Assembly: GCF_001642575.1 (NCBI RefSeq)
Contig: NZ_LXNG01000003.1
Coordinates: 87,895 to 151,894, forward strand
From: Xanthomonas floridensis
Lineage (GTDB): Bacteria > Pseudomonadota > Gammaproteobacteria > Xanthomonadales > Xanthomonadaceae
DNA length: 64,000 nt
Direction: 5' to 3'
Made by a program: the position numbers and the translations under genes. This document shows, one piece after another, positions 17,550 to 25,917 of this stretch. Below the pieces are notes generated by a model. It did no database searches, was not told the origin of the DNA, and saw nothing but the letters and a program-made list of their open reading frames with translations. The first letter of the stretch is position 1. Each line of letters opens with the position of its first letter.

Positions 17550-18794
17550 TCATTCGGTCGCGTCAGGCTCCGCTTCGGCCACCGTGTCGCCATGCTTCAA
17601 GGCCTGCGGCGGGTTGAGCACCACGCTGTCGCCCGCATTCAAACCGGTGACCACCTGCCGGTCCTGGTCCATCACCATGCCGGTGGTGACGACCCTGGCG
17701 GCCACGGTGTTGCGTTCACCGACCACGAAGGCCAGCGTGGCGCCATCGCGTTCGACCAGGGCAGCGGCCGGCACGCGCACGCCCTGCGGCCTGGACGCCT
17801 GCTGCGGTGTGGCCTGCTCCAGGAAACTCACCCGCACGCCCATTTCCGGCACGATGCGCGCGTCCTTGACCTTGAAGGCCACCCGCACTTTCACCGTGGC
17901 CTTGCCGCGATCGGCGGTGGGAATGATGGCGATCACCTCACCGGGAATCTTCCAGTCCGGGTAGGCGTTGAGTACCGCTTCCACCGGCATCTTCGGTTGC
18001 ACGCGGCCGATGTAGGACTCGCCGACTTCCACTTCGATCTCCAGCGAGTCCATATCCACGATGGTGCCGATCCCGGTGCGGGTGAAACCACCGCCGGCCG
18101 ACAATGGCGAGACGATTTCGCCCGGCTGCGCGGCCTTGGCGGTGACCACGCCGGCGAATGGCGCACGCACCACGTTGAAGTCCGAACGGATGCCGGCAAT
18201 GGCCAGTTGGTCCGATGCCACCTGCACGTTGCGTTGTGCATTCTGCAACTGCGCACGCAAGGCATCGCGTTGCCCGGTGGCCTGCTCGTACTGCGAGCGC
18301 GAGACCAGCTGCGCGCCGACCAGCGACTGCAGGCGCGTGGCATCGGCATTGGCCACCGCCAGCTGCGCCTGCATGTTGTCGACCTGGCTGCGCGCGGCCG
18401 ACAGTTGCGAGGCCGACAGCGTGCGCTGCGCATCGGCATCCAGCGGGTCGAGCGTGGCCATCACCTGGCCTTGCTCGACGCGCATGCCTTCTTCGATCAT
18501 CACCTCGCGCACCTTGCCGGTGACCTGGGCCGACACCGTGGCCATGCGCCGGGCAACCACATAACCGGACGCATCCAGCACCGAGGCGCTGTTGCTACCG
18601 GCACTGATCGCCACCACCGGCGCGGTCTGCACCTTGATCACCGGAGTGCGGGTGAACCACCACGCCGCGGCTGCCAACACCAGCACAACGACGATGACGA
18701 CGATGATCCAGCCGCTGCGGCGTGCGGGCGGTGGCGCGGCAGGGCGCTGGCGGTCGATGCGAAGTTGCTTAAGCAGATCGGCGGATGTGTTCAT
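17550..18794 (-). CDS. Membrane-fusion (periplasmic adaptor) protein, HlyD/MacA type
   Basis: 414 residues. A short cytosolic N-terminus, one membrane helix (WIIVVIVVVLVLAAAAWWF, ~30-48), then lipoyl, helical hairpin (about 125-215, Gln/Ala-rich) and beta-barrel domains; the lipoyl half ASGYVVARRMATVSAQVTGK and VRAPFAGVVTAK are diagnostic. It bridges the inner-membrane ABC unit to an outer-membrane channel, which is not encoded here. First gene of the minus-strand export operon. Start ATG 18794 (MNTSADLLKQ). It faces the two-component genes at 19224-21089, which may control it (inference). Confidence 0.93.
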   Translation of the reverse strand: MNTSADLLKQLRIDRQRPAAPPPARRSGWIIVVIVVVLVLAAAAWWFTRTPVIKVQTAPVVAISAGSNSASVLDASGYVVARRMATVSAQVTGKVREVMIEEGMRVEQGQVMATLDPLDADAQRTLSASQLSAARSQVDNMQAQLAVANADATRLQSLVGAQLVSRSQYEQATGQRDALRAQLQNAQRNVQVASDQLAIAGIRSDFNVVRAPFAGVVTAKAAQPGEIVSPLSAGGGFTRTGIGTIVDMDSLEIEVEVGESYIGRVQPKMPVEAVLNAYPDWKIPGEVIAIIPTADRGKATVKVRVAFKVKDARIVPEMGVRVSFLEQATPQQASRPQGVRVPAAALVERDGATLAFVVGERNTVAARVVTTGMVMDQDRQVVTGLNAGDSVVLNPPQALKHGDTVAEAEPDATE

Positions 18795-19223
18795 CGAGAA
18801 CCAGGACAGAAGGCTGCGCAGAATGTGACCGCCTGCAAAACGCGCCGCAAGCTGCCGGAAGTCACCAACCCCAACGCGGCGACAAACGGTAGGGCGATCG
18901 GTGCAGTGGCAATGCCGCGCAGCATGCGGCCCGCGCGCAGCACTCACCAGTGACAGCTGTCACCCGCAGGCCATGACAGGCGCGACTGTGCGCCAGCGGT
19001 GCAGACGCGCAGGCTGGCGCCACCGAACAACCGTTGGACCTCGCATGCGCCAGCACCGCTCCAATGGAATGCAGTCCTGCAGGCAGCGCTGCAGCGCGCT
19101 ACGCGAGGGCTTTGCGTGAGCAGGCGCGCGCATGAGGCCGCTGATCCGGTTCACTCTGCAACGCCGCGTGCCCAGGCGGACCCGGCAGTGGCAGAATCCG
19201 CTGAACGACAAGGATCCACTCCG
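18795..19223. other. Divergent regulatory region between export operon and two-component system
   Basis: About 430 bp. The promoters of both units must be here. I see no clear palindrome or promoter pair. Confidence 0.4.
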
Positions 19224-20405
19224 ATGCATGCAAGGCTCCCGGCCTGGCTTCGTCCGGCCGCAAATTCGCAGGTGGCCGCGCGCCTGGCGCACGGCCAGTC
19301 GCCGTGGATGGACTGCGTGCACCTGCTGTGGTCGGCCTGGGTGTTCGTGGTGCCGGTGTTCTCCCCGCGTGGCTATGACAGCACCTGGCTGTTGTGCACG
19401 GTGGTGTCGTATCCGCTGTTCCTGCTGCTGTATGCGCGCATGTTGCTGGCGCCGCGCGACACGCTGTACCGCTATGCCTGGGCGATGGGGGCGCTCAGCG
19501 CCGCGCTGCTGCCGGTGTACGCCTCGGGCATCAGCTACTTCGTGTTTGCCTGCCTGAGCGTGCGCCCTTCCACGCGGCATGCGCTGTGGCGGCATTTCGC
19601 CATCCTGCTGCTGATGAACGCGCTGTACCTGGCCTGGGCGCGCTGGCTCGGAATGGCCTGGCAGGGGTTGGTATGGTTTCCGGTGTCGGTGTTGGGCATG
19701 TCCGTTGTGATGGCGGTCTACAGCATCAACGAGCGCAAGGACGCGTTGCTGCGCCTGTCGCAGGACGAAGTGCGCCGGCTGGCGGCCACCGCCGAGCGCG
19801 AGCGTATCGGCCGCGATCTGCACGACCTGCTCGGCCACACCTTGTCGCTGGTGGCGCTCAAATCCGATCTGGCCGCGCGCCTGATCGAGCGCGACCCGCA
19901 GGCGGCGCGCGGCGAGATCGCTGCAGTGGCGCAGATCTCGCGCGATGCGTTGGCGCAGGTGCGCCGCGCTGTCACCGGCATTCGCGCCGCCGGCCTGGTG
20001 GCCGAGCTGGCCTCGGCAAAGGTGCTGCTGGACATGGACGGCATCGTGCTGGAACACGCGCTGGACGCGCTGCCTCTGCCGCCCGAGCACGAGACCGCTC
20101 TGGCGTTGGTGGTGCGCGAGGCAGCCACCAACGTGCAACGCCACGCCCAGGCCAGACGGGTCCGGGTGAGCCTGCGCGCGCACGACGGCCGGGCGGTGCT
20201 GGAGATCACCGATGATGGACGCGGCGGGGTGATCGTGCCCGGCAATGGCCTGGATGGCATGCGTGCGCGCCTGCAGGCCCTGGGTGGCAGGTTGGAAGTG
20301 GACGCGCTGCCACGCGGCATGCGCCTGCGCGCCAGCGTGCCGTTGCCGCACTCCATGCCGGCCCACCCACCATTGCCGCTGCCCGTGGTGCCGCAGCCGC
20401 GCTGA
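19224..20405 (+). CDS. Sensor histidine kinase, DesK/NarL-partner type
   Basis: 393 residues. About five hydrophobic segments in the first 150 residues form the membrane sensor; then the HisKA_3 box ERERIGRDLHDLLGHTLS with the phospho-His, and an HATPase domain with REAATNVQRHA (N box) and ITDDGRGG (G1). No extracytoplasmic loop of size, so it probably senses the membrane itself or an intramembrane signal, like DesK. ATG 19224 is chosen by where the first membrane segment begins; longer in-frame starts look non-coding. It pairs with the NarL-type regulator 81 bp downstream. Confidence 0.92.
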   Translation: MHARLPAWLRPAANSQVAARLAHGQSPWMDCVHLLWSAWVFVVPVFSPRGYDSTWLLCTVVSYPLFLLLYARMLLAPRDTLYRYAWAMGALSAALLPVYASGISYFVFACLSVRPSTRHALWRHFAILLLMNALYLAWARWLGMAWQGLVWFPVSVLGMSVVMAVYSINERKDALLRLSQDEVRRLAATAERERIGRDLHDLLGHTLSLVALKSDLAARLIERDPQAARGEIAAVAQISRDALAQVRRAVTGIRAAGLVAELASAKVLLDMDGIVLEHALDALPLPPEHETALALVVREAATNVQRHAQARRVRVSLRAHDGRAVLEITDDGRGGVIVPGNGLDGMRARLQALGGRLEVDALPRGMRLRASVPLPHSMPAHPPLPLPVVPQPR

Positions 20406-20486
20406 GCGCTCACCGGCCCGGCCGCTGCACGTCGCCGGCCCGCGCTGTTATCGTGCGCAACCGTTGCACAACTGCGAGCGCGAGCG

Positions 20487-21089
20487 ATGATCCGGGTGTT
20501 GTTGGCCGAAGACCAGGCCTTGCTGCGCGGCGCGCTGGTGGCCCTGCTCGGGCTGGAAGACGATATCGACGTGGTCGGCAGCGCCGGCGACGGCGAGAGC
20601 GCCTGGCGCGAGCTGCAACGGCTGCAGCCGGATGTGCTGGTCACCGATATCGAAATGCCCGGGCTGAGCGGCCTGGAGCTGGCCCAGCGCATCCAGCGCC
20701 AGGCGCTGCCGGTGCGGGTCATGATCGTCACCACCTTTGCGCGCCCCGGGTTTTTGCGGCGCGCGCTGGATGCCGGAGTGGCCGGTTATCTGCTCAAGGA
20801 CGCGCCGGCCGAACAACTGGTCAGCGCCTTGCGCCAGGTGCATCGCGGCGGCCGGGTCATCGACCCGCAGCTGGCGCTGGATGCGTGGGTGGAAGCGGAC
20901 CCGTTGAGCGAGCGCGAACGAACGGTGTTGCGCCTGGCCGGCGAAGGCCGCTCGGCCAGCGAGATCGCCCAGCAGCTGCAGTTGTCGCACGGCACCGTGC
21001 GCAACTACCTGTCCGAATGCATCGGCAAGCTGGGCGTGGCCAACCGCATCGAAGCGTATCGGCTGGCGCGGCAGAAGGGCTGGCTGTAA
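20487..21089 (+). CDS. NarL/DesR family response regulator
   Basis: 200 residues. Receiver domain with acidic pair EDQ near the start, phospho-acceptor Asp in VTDIEMPGLSG (~54), Thr in IVTTFAR and Lys in LLKDAP; C-terminal LuxR helix-turn-helix (LSERERTVLRLAGEGRSASE, then IAQQLQLSHGTVRNYLS). Activated by the kinase encoded just upstream and expected to bind DNA as a dimer. Closest by layout to DesR and to regulators placed next to ABC exporters, which fits the divergent MacAB-like operon. Confidence 0.94.
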   Translation: MIRVLLAEDQALLRGALVALLGLEDDIDVVGSAGDGESAWRELQRLQPDVLVTDIEMPGLSGLELAQRIQRQALPVRVMIVTTFARPGFLRRALDAGVAGYLLKDAPAEQLVSALRQVHRGGRVIDPQLALDAWVEADPLSERERTVLRLAGEGRSASEIAQQLQLSHGTVRNYLSECIGKLGVANRIEAYRLARQKGWL

Positions 21090-21405
21090 ACAGCGCAGCC
21101 GGCGCAGCACCCGGCACCATCCGCGTGGCATGGATCGCAGGCACTGGAACTCGAAGGACGATTGCATCTGCGACAAGCGTTGTTGTGAGCAACCTGGCCT
21201 CGCAGCGAGCGCATCAGCGCAGCGATCTTGCGATGCCTGCCTTGTCCTTGCCACATCGCGTTGCATGCTTCATGACGAACGCGATGGCGCTGGCGTTGTA
21301 GACGGGCTACGCCAACACCGCGCAGCTATTCCAAAACACGCACGAAGGCATGCCATCGCCGCGCAGGTACACTGCCGGCCGACCTGGTCATTGCGAGCGC
21401 ACTGC
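21090..21405. other. Intergenic region, nothing recognised
   Basis: About 315 bp between the response regulator and the ThuA gene. No convincing gene or repeat seen. Confidence 0.4.
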
Positions 21406-22194
21406 ATGAAATCTCTGTGGCTGTTGGGCCTGCTGCTGGCCTGCGCATTCAATGCGTCCGCCGAGCAATTCAAGATCTTGGTCGCCGCCATTCCCAACCA
21501 GTATCACCACGACTATATCCCTGTCGCCAAGCCGCAGTTCGAAGCGATGGCGCGCAAGCATTATGTCGAGATGGTGTGGGCATGGAATGCCAAGGCCTTC
21601 GATGGCGATCTTTCGCAGTACGCGGCCATCGTGCTGCTCAATACACCGGCCACCGACCTGGATCCGGCCCAGCGCGCCAACTTCCAGGCTTATGTGCGCA
21701 ACGGCGGCGGCGTGGTCGCGGTGCACAAGGCATTTGCGATCAAGCGCGGCGACTGGGAGTGGTACGACCATTTGATCGGCCGCTCGTTCCGCACCCACCC
21801 CTACCTGCAGACCGCGATGGTCGACGTGGTGGACGCCAACTTCCCGGCCACCGCCGGCCTGCCCAAGCGCTGGGTGTGGAGCGACGAGTGGTACGAGTAC
21901 GACCCGCCCTACAGCGATGACCTGGTCACGCTGTTGGCGGTGGACGAAACCAGCTACGACCCCACGCTGATCTGGCCGGGCCAGGTCGCCAAGGGCATGG
22001 GCAAGCACCATCCGGTAGCGTGGTACCACCACTTCGAGGGCGGCCGCGTCTTCGCCACTGCGCTGGGCCACCAGGCCGAGGCCTACAACGACCCGCGCTA
22101 TCTCGAACATCTGTATGGCGGGATTTACTGGGCCGCTACCGGCAAGGGCATCGAAGCGCCTGCATCAGCGGCCAAAGCAAATCGCCGACGTTAA
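21406..22194 (+). CDS. ThuA domain protein, exported
   Basis: 262 residues. Signal peptide MKSLWLLGLLLACAFNASA, then one ThuA-like (glutamine-amidotransferase-like) domain: NGGGVVAVHKAFAI, DWEWYDHLIGRSFRTHP, and the C-terminal HHPVAWYHHFEGGRVFATALGH and YLEHLYGGIYWA, which are the family's conserved blocks. ThuA proteins are linked to trehalose and other sugar use, but the reaction is not established. Here it is periplasmic and stands alone. Start ATG 21406 gives the signal peptide. Confidence 0.92.
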   Translation: MKSLWLLGLLLACAFNASAEQFKILVAAIPNQYHHDYIPVAKPQFEAMARKHYVEMVWAWNAKAFDGDLSQYAAIVLLNTPATDLDPAQRANFQAYVRNGGGVVAVHKAFAIKRGDWEWYDHLIGRSFRTHPYLQTAMVDVVDANFPATAGLPKRWVWSDEWYEYDPPYSDDLVTLLAVDETSYDPTLIWPGQVAKGMGKHHPVAWYHHFEGGRVFATALGHQAEAYNDPRYLEHLYGGIYWAATGKGIEAPASAAKANRRR

Positions 22195-22195
22195 A

Positions 22196-22417
22196 CACTG
22201 GCCCCTCTTCCTCTGGGAGAGCAACTGTCTTGATCAACTGGCATCGCCAAGAACTAAGGGGTTGGGGTGAGGATACGGGGCGAAGCCACCTGGGAATGAG
22301 CATCGCGGAGGCTTCGCCCGCACCCTCATCCGCCCCCTGCGGAGCACCTTCTCCCCCATAAAGCAGGACAATGTCCCGGCGGGAGAAGGAACAAGCACCC
22401 AACCCAGCTCCACCGCA
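22196..22417. repeat. Dispersed inverted-repeat region (GGGAGAAGG / GCGAAGCC type)
   Basis: Contains CTCTGGGAGAGC, GGGGTTGGGGTGAGGATACG with inverted match GCACCCTCATCC, and GGCGAAGCCACC against GAGGCTTCGCCCG, ending in CGGCGGGAGAAGG. The same blocks recur at 33600-33690. This is a fold-back intergenic repeat common in Xanthomonas; it lies between the convergent ThuA and cytochrome genes and may serve as a terminator (inference). Confidence 0.7.
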
Positions 22418-22960
22418 TCAACGCGCCGACCGCTCCCCACGCGCCATGCTGGAAAACACGCCATCGCGGCGCACCCAGGCATGGAACAGTGCCGCGCTCA
22501 GATGCCCCAGCACGGTGGCGAACAGCAGATACGCCAGCCAGCCATGCGCGCTACGCAGCCAGGCATACAGCGCCGGATCGTGCGGGGCGATCGGCGGCAG
22601 GTGGGCGCCTGGCCACAGCACGATCGGGTAGCCACCGGCCGACAGCATCGCCCAGCCGATCAGCGGCATGCCCAGCATCAACGCATACAACAGCCAATGC
22701 GAGGCGATCGCCGCAGCCTTCTGCCAGGCGGGCAACTCCGCAGGCAGTGCCGGCGGGCGATGGCGCAGGCGGTTGATCAGGCGCAGCACGGCCAGGACCA
22801 GGATCGCGATACCCAGTGGGCGATGCAGGTCGATCAACCACGGCCGTTGCGTCACCGAGGCGACCATGCCCACGCCGACGAACAGCATGGTCAGGATCAT
22901 CGCGGCCATCAGCCAATGCAGTACGCGCGCGGGAAGGTTGAAATGGGTCGGACGGCTCAT
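22418..22960 (-). CDS. Cytochrome b561 family protein
   Basis: 180 residues, four membrane helices. Candidate haem ligands: His in ARVLHWLMA (helix 1), His in DLHRPLGI, His in ASHWLLYAL and His in LRSAHGWLAYLL (helix 4), the usual pattern of prokaryotic b561. It moves electrons in the inner membrane, in some bacteria disposing of superoxide. Its ATG overlaps the stop of the catalase gene (four bases), so the two are co-translated; this suggests b561 feeds electrons to, or acts with, the membrane-anchored peroxidase. Confidence 0.92.
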   Translation of the reverse strand: MSRPTHFNLPARVLHWLMAAMILTMLFVGVGMVASVTQRPWLIDLHRPLGIAILVLAVLRLINRLRHRPPALPAELPAWQKAAAIASHWLLYALMLGMPLIGWAMLSAGGYPIVLWPGAHLPPIAPHDPALYAWLRSAHGWLAYLLFATVLGHLSAALFHAWVRRDGVFSSMARGERSAR

Positions 22961-24048
22961 TGATGTGCTCCCTGGCCGGTGGCGGCACTGCCCTTGCCGC
23001 TGGCAATCTCGCGCTCGCGACGGTTGAAAGATTGCGAATACACCGACGAGCGCGCGGCCAGGATCGGGTCGTTGGAGGCGGCAAGGCCCTTTGGCAGGAT
23101 CAGCGGATCGTAGTTCAGATCGCGGCACGGCCCGCTGGCCTGCGGTTGCGCATGATCCAGGGTCAGCGTGCCGGCCACGATCTGCTTGCGGCTCTCCGGC
23201 CACGGCTGCGAGGGATCATCCACCGCGTCGCCGGGTTCGGCCACGGTCAGCACCATGTCCCAGCGCAACGGCCCATGCGCCAGCCGCGCATCCAGGTCGG
23301 TGGCGAGAAAATCACCATCGGCCTGCTTGCGTTGCTCGGCGCTCAATTCCTTGAACGGCGTATGCGGGCGCATCGACCAGCGGATGTAGCGCTCGCGCCC
23401 GTCGGCTGCAATTGCGCGGAAGGCGTTGACGCCGTTGTACTGCGTATTGGCCCAGCTATCGGACCAGGGCGCGGTCTTGGCCCACTCCTGGAACTTGGCT
23501 GCCTCCGGATATTGCTTGCCGAACGCCGCCAGTTTTTCCGGATCCGGTTTGCCGGTGGCCGGGTCGGGTTTGGAGGCCACGTTCAAGGCCTGGAAACCGG
23601 CCGGGGTGGCCACCACGAAGAACGGAAAGCTGTTCATGGCCGTGCGCCACTCCTGCCCGTCGTCGCTGCGCAGCAGCAGCGCCATGCTGCGCACGCGCGC
23701 CTGCCCATCGGCGCCATGCGGGTCGCCACCGCCGATCGACATGCGTCCCAGCACCGGCGTGCTGGTCTGGCCGAAGACCCGCGCCGACGACAGCCAGCTC
23801 GCCTTGCCGCTGGACTGGAACTGCCCGCTCACGCACACGCCCTTGGTATGCGCGCGCCGGAAGCCCGGATGCGGCGGGCCGCTGGATTCGATGGTATCGG
23901 TCATGCGCGCGGCGGTGAGCCGGTCGCCGCCGATCCAGCCGGCGGTCCAGGCAAAGGCGATGGCGATCCCACCGGCGATGGCAGCAATGCCCAGCAATGG
24001 CAGCACCGGGCGGCGCGTGTGTCTGGGGGAGGGAGGTGGCAACGTCAT
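22957..24048 (-). CDS. Catalase family peroxidase, SrpA-like, membrane anchored
   Basis: 363 residues. A membrane helix (LLGIAAIAGGIAIAFAW, ~17-33) anchors it with the enzyme outside the cytosol. The small-catalase fold has the distal His in FRRAHTKGVCVSG, Asn in MNSFPFF and the proximal haem ligand Tyr in ARSSVYSQSFNRR. These minicatalases act mostly as organic-peroxide peroxidases. Co-transcribed with cytochrome b561 and divergent from an ECF sigma/anti-sigma pair whose genes start 125 bp away. Start ATG 24048; longer in-frame starts would overlap the sigma gene. Confidence 0.93.
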   Translation of the reverse strand: MTLPPPSPRHTRRPVLPLLGIAAIAGGIAIAFAWTAGWIGGDRLTAARMTDTIESSGPPHPGFRRAHTKGVCVSGQFQSSGKASWLSSARVFGQTSTPVLGRMSIGGGDPHGADGQARVRSMALLLRSDDGQEWRTAMNSFPFFVVATPAGFQALNVASKPDPATGKPDPEKLAAFGKQYPEAAKFQEWAKTAPWSDSWANTQYNGVNAFRAIAADGRERYIRWSMRPHTPFKELSAEQRKQADGDFLATDLDARLAHGPLRWDMVLTVAEPGDAVDDPSQPWPESRKQIVAGTLTLDHAQPQASGPCRDLNYDPLILPKGLAASNDPILAARSSVYSQSFNRREREIASGKGSAATGQGAHQ

Positions 24049-24175
24049 GGCTGGCTCCGAGTGGATGGATGGAGTGAGACGGCGCGTAGACCCATCTATT
24101 CCACGACCGTGCATGCGGTGCGAGACGTTCGCTGCAGGCAGGGAATAATCCTCCTCCCGGCGCGTCCATATCGTG

Positions 24176-24727
24176 ATGCCACTGCCACCACTGCCCATGC
24201 ATGAGCTCGACGACACCCAGCTGCAGGCGGTGCTGCCCCCGTTGCGGCGTTTTGCGCGTTCGCTCGCCGGCGACCCGGCCGCTGCCGACGATCTCGTGCA
24301 GGCCACCCTGGAGCGCGCACTGCGCCGCTGGCGCACCCGCCATACCACCGATGCCTTGCAGCCCTGGCTGTTCGCCATCCTGTACCGCCAGTTTCTGGAC
24401 GGAAAGCGGCGTGCCGCGCGCTGGCAGCGCGTGCTTGGCCTGTTCTCGGCGCAACAGGAAAGCCAGTCCGCCTCCGCCGAGCGGGTGCATGCCGGCAGGA
24501 CATTGCTCGCCAGCCTAGGCCAGTTGCCGCCGGAACAACGCGCACTGCTGTTGCTGGTCAGCGTGGAAGGTTTCAGTTACCGCGAGGTGGCCGATACCCT
24601 GGGCATCCCGATCGGCACGGTGATGTCGCGTCTGTCGCGGGCCCGCGACCGCCTGCGGCTGCTCAATGAAGGTGCTACGGCGCCAAAGGCCGTCTTGCCG
24701 GAACCGGCGTTGAGGATCCTGAAATGA
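24176..24727 (+). CDS. ECF RNA polymerase sigma factor
   Basis: About 183 residues. Region 2 is RRFARSLAGDPAAADDLVQA with ALRRWRT; region 4 is LPPEQRALLLLVSVEGFSY, REVADTLGIPIGTVMSRLSR with RARDRLR. Start uncertain: GTG 24173, ATG 24176 or ATG 24197; the last begins exactly at the conserved region (MHELDDTQ). It overlaps the anti-sigma gene by four bases. Its likely target is the divergent catalase-b561 operon, making this an oxidative-stress unit (inference from layout). Confidence 0.93.
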   Translation: MPLPPLPMHELDDTQLQAVLPPLRRFARSLAGDPAAADDLVQATLERALRRWRTRHTTDALQPWLFAILYRQFLDGKRRAARWQRVLGLFSAQQESQSASAERVHAGRTLLASLGQLPPEQRALLLLVSVEGFSYREVADTLGIPIGTVMSRLSRARDRLRLLNEGATAPKAVLPEPALRILK

Positions 24728-25488
24728 CGCGCCCGACGCCCACCGAGCACGATCTGCATGCCTACGTCGATGGTCGCCTGGACGCCGATGCACGCGTCTG
24801 GGTATCGGCCTGGTTGCAGGCGCATCCCGACACCGCCGCACGCGTGGCCGGCTGGAAGCGCGACGCCGAGGCATTGCGCGCGGCCTATGCAGGTCCGCAG
24901 CCGGTTGAGTCCATTGCCTTGGTGACACCGGCAGCCGTGCGTCGCCGCCTGCAGCAGCGACGCCGCACCATCGCCGGCGTGGCAGCCAGCTGCGTTCTGG
25001 CCCTGGGTCTGGGCACCGGGCTGGGCTGGCAGCTGCGTGAGCGCCAATTGGCCAGCCAGCGTGTTCCGATGGCCGATGCCGTGGCCGCGTATCGCCTGTT
25101 TGCCGATGCCGATGCCAATGCCGGCGCGCATCAGGGCGTGGCATTGGGCGTGCGGCGCCGCAGCGAGCTGGAGCCCTGGTTGCGCACGCATTTCGGCCGC
25201 GCCGGCGTCGTGCCGGATCTGCGTGCGCAGGGCTATACGCTGCGTGGGGGGCAGTTGCTCTCCACACCGGAAGGCGCGGCCGCGATGCTGGTGTATAGCG
25301 ATGCCGACGGCGCGCGCATTGGCCTGTATCTGCGTCCACGCAGCGGGCCGATGCCGACCGGCGAACGTCGCGATGGCCGGCTGTTGGCGCAGTACTGGGC
25401 TGAAGGCGAGACCGCATTTGCCCTGGTCGGCCCGGCCACGCAGACACGCATGCGCACGATTGCGCCGTTGTTGCGCTCGCCGGGGTAA
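24724..25488 (+). CDS. Transmembrane anti-sigma factor
   Basis: 254 residues. The N-terminal EHDLHAYVDGRLD motif is that of zinc-free anti-sigma domains; one membrane helix at ~82-98 (TIAGVAASCVLALGLGTGLG) is followed by a ~150-residue periplasmic domain ending VGPATQTRMRTIAPLL. It holds the sigma factor at the membrane until a periplasmic signal releases it. Translationally coupled to the sigma gene. In related Xanthomonas and Caulobacter-type systems the signal is oxidant stress; here that is inferred from the catalase next door. Confidence 0.9.
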   Translation: MTRPTPTEHDLHAYVDGRLDADARVWVSAWLQAHPDTAARVAGWKRDAEALRAAYAGPQPVESIALVTPAAVRRRLQQRRRTIAGVAASCVLALGLGTGLGWQLRERQLASQRVPMADAVAAYRLFADADANAGAHQGVALGVRRRSELEPWLRTHFGRAGVVPDLRAQGYTLRGGQLLSTPEGAAAMLVYSDADGARIGLYLRPRSGPMPTGERRDGRLLAQYWAEGETAFALVGPATQTRMRTIAPLLRSPG

Positions 25489-25917
25489 TGGCTGGTGGGA
25501 ACGCCTGCAACATAGCCAGCGACCAGCACGTAGTCAGTCGCCGCCCAAGCGGGTCTTGCTGCCGATGTCCGGATCAAGGCGGCAGTAAGGGAACGGAATG
25601 TGCCGGCTCAAAGGCAATGCATCGAATCATGCCGTCTTTCAGCATCACCCAAGAGCCCGCGTCGTACCACGCTTGAACGTTTGCCCTCTGGAAACCGCAA
25701 CGCAGTGCGCCGGGCCGCCCTTGAGATAGGTAGTCGGGTTGCTGACAAGCAGTTGTTGCGTGATGGCAGGGCACCAGAATGATCAACCAGCCTTCCGCCA
25801 TTTTCGCCAGGCAGGCGCAGGTTTTCTCGCCACGCGTTCGAACGCGGCGTCTCGCATGCAGGAGACGTCGCTATCGTCAGTGCGAAACAGGCACGCTTGT
25901 TTCCCGGCCTGTGCCGC
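25489..25917. other. Intergenic region, possible gene remnant
   Basis: About 430 bp. On the minus strand, 25574-25801 stays open and its last ~45 residues (AWYDAGSWVMLKDGMIR) look somewhat protein-like, but there is no ribosome site and no family is recognised; it could be a decayed gene end. Nothing else seen. Confidence 0.35.

Noticed and set aside
25574..25801. 75-residue minus-strand frame
   Set aside because: A few protein-like residues but no ribosome site or recognised family; at most a remnant.
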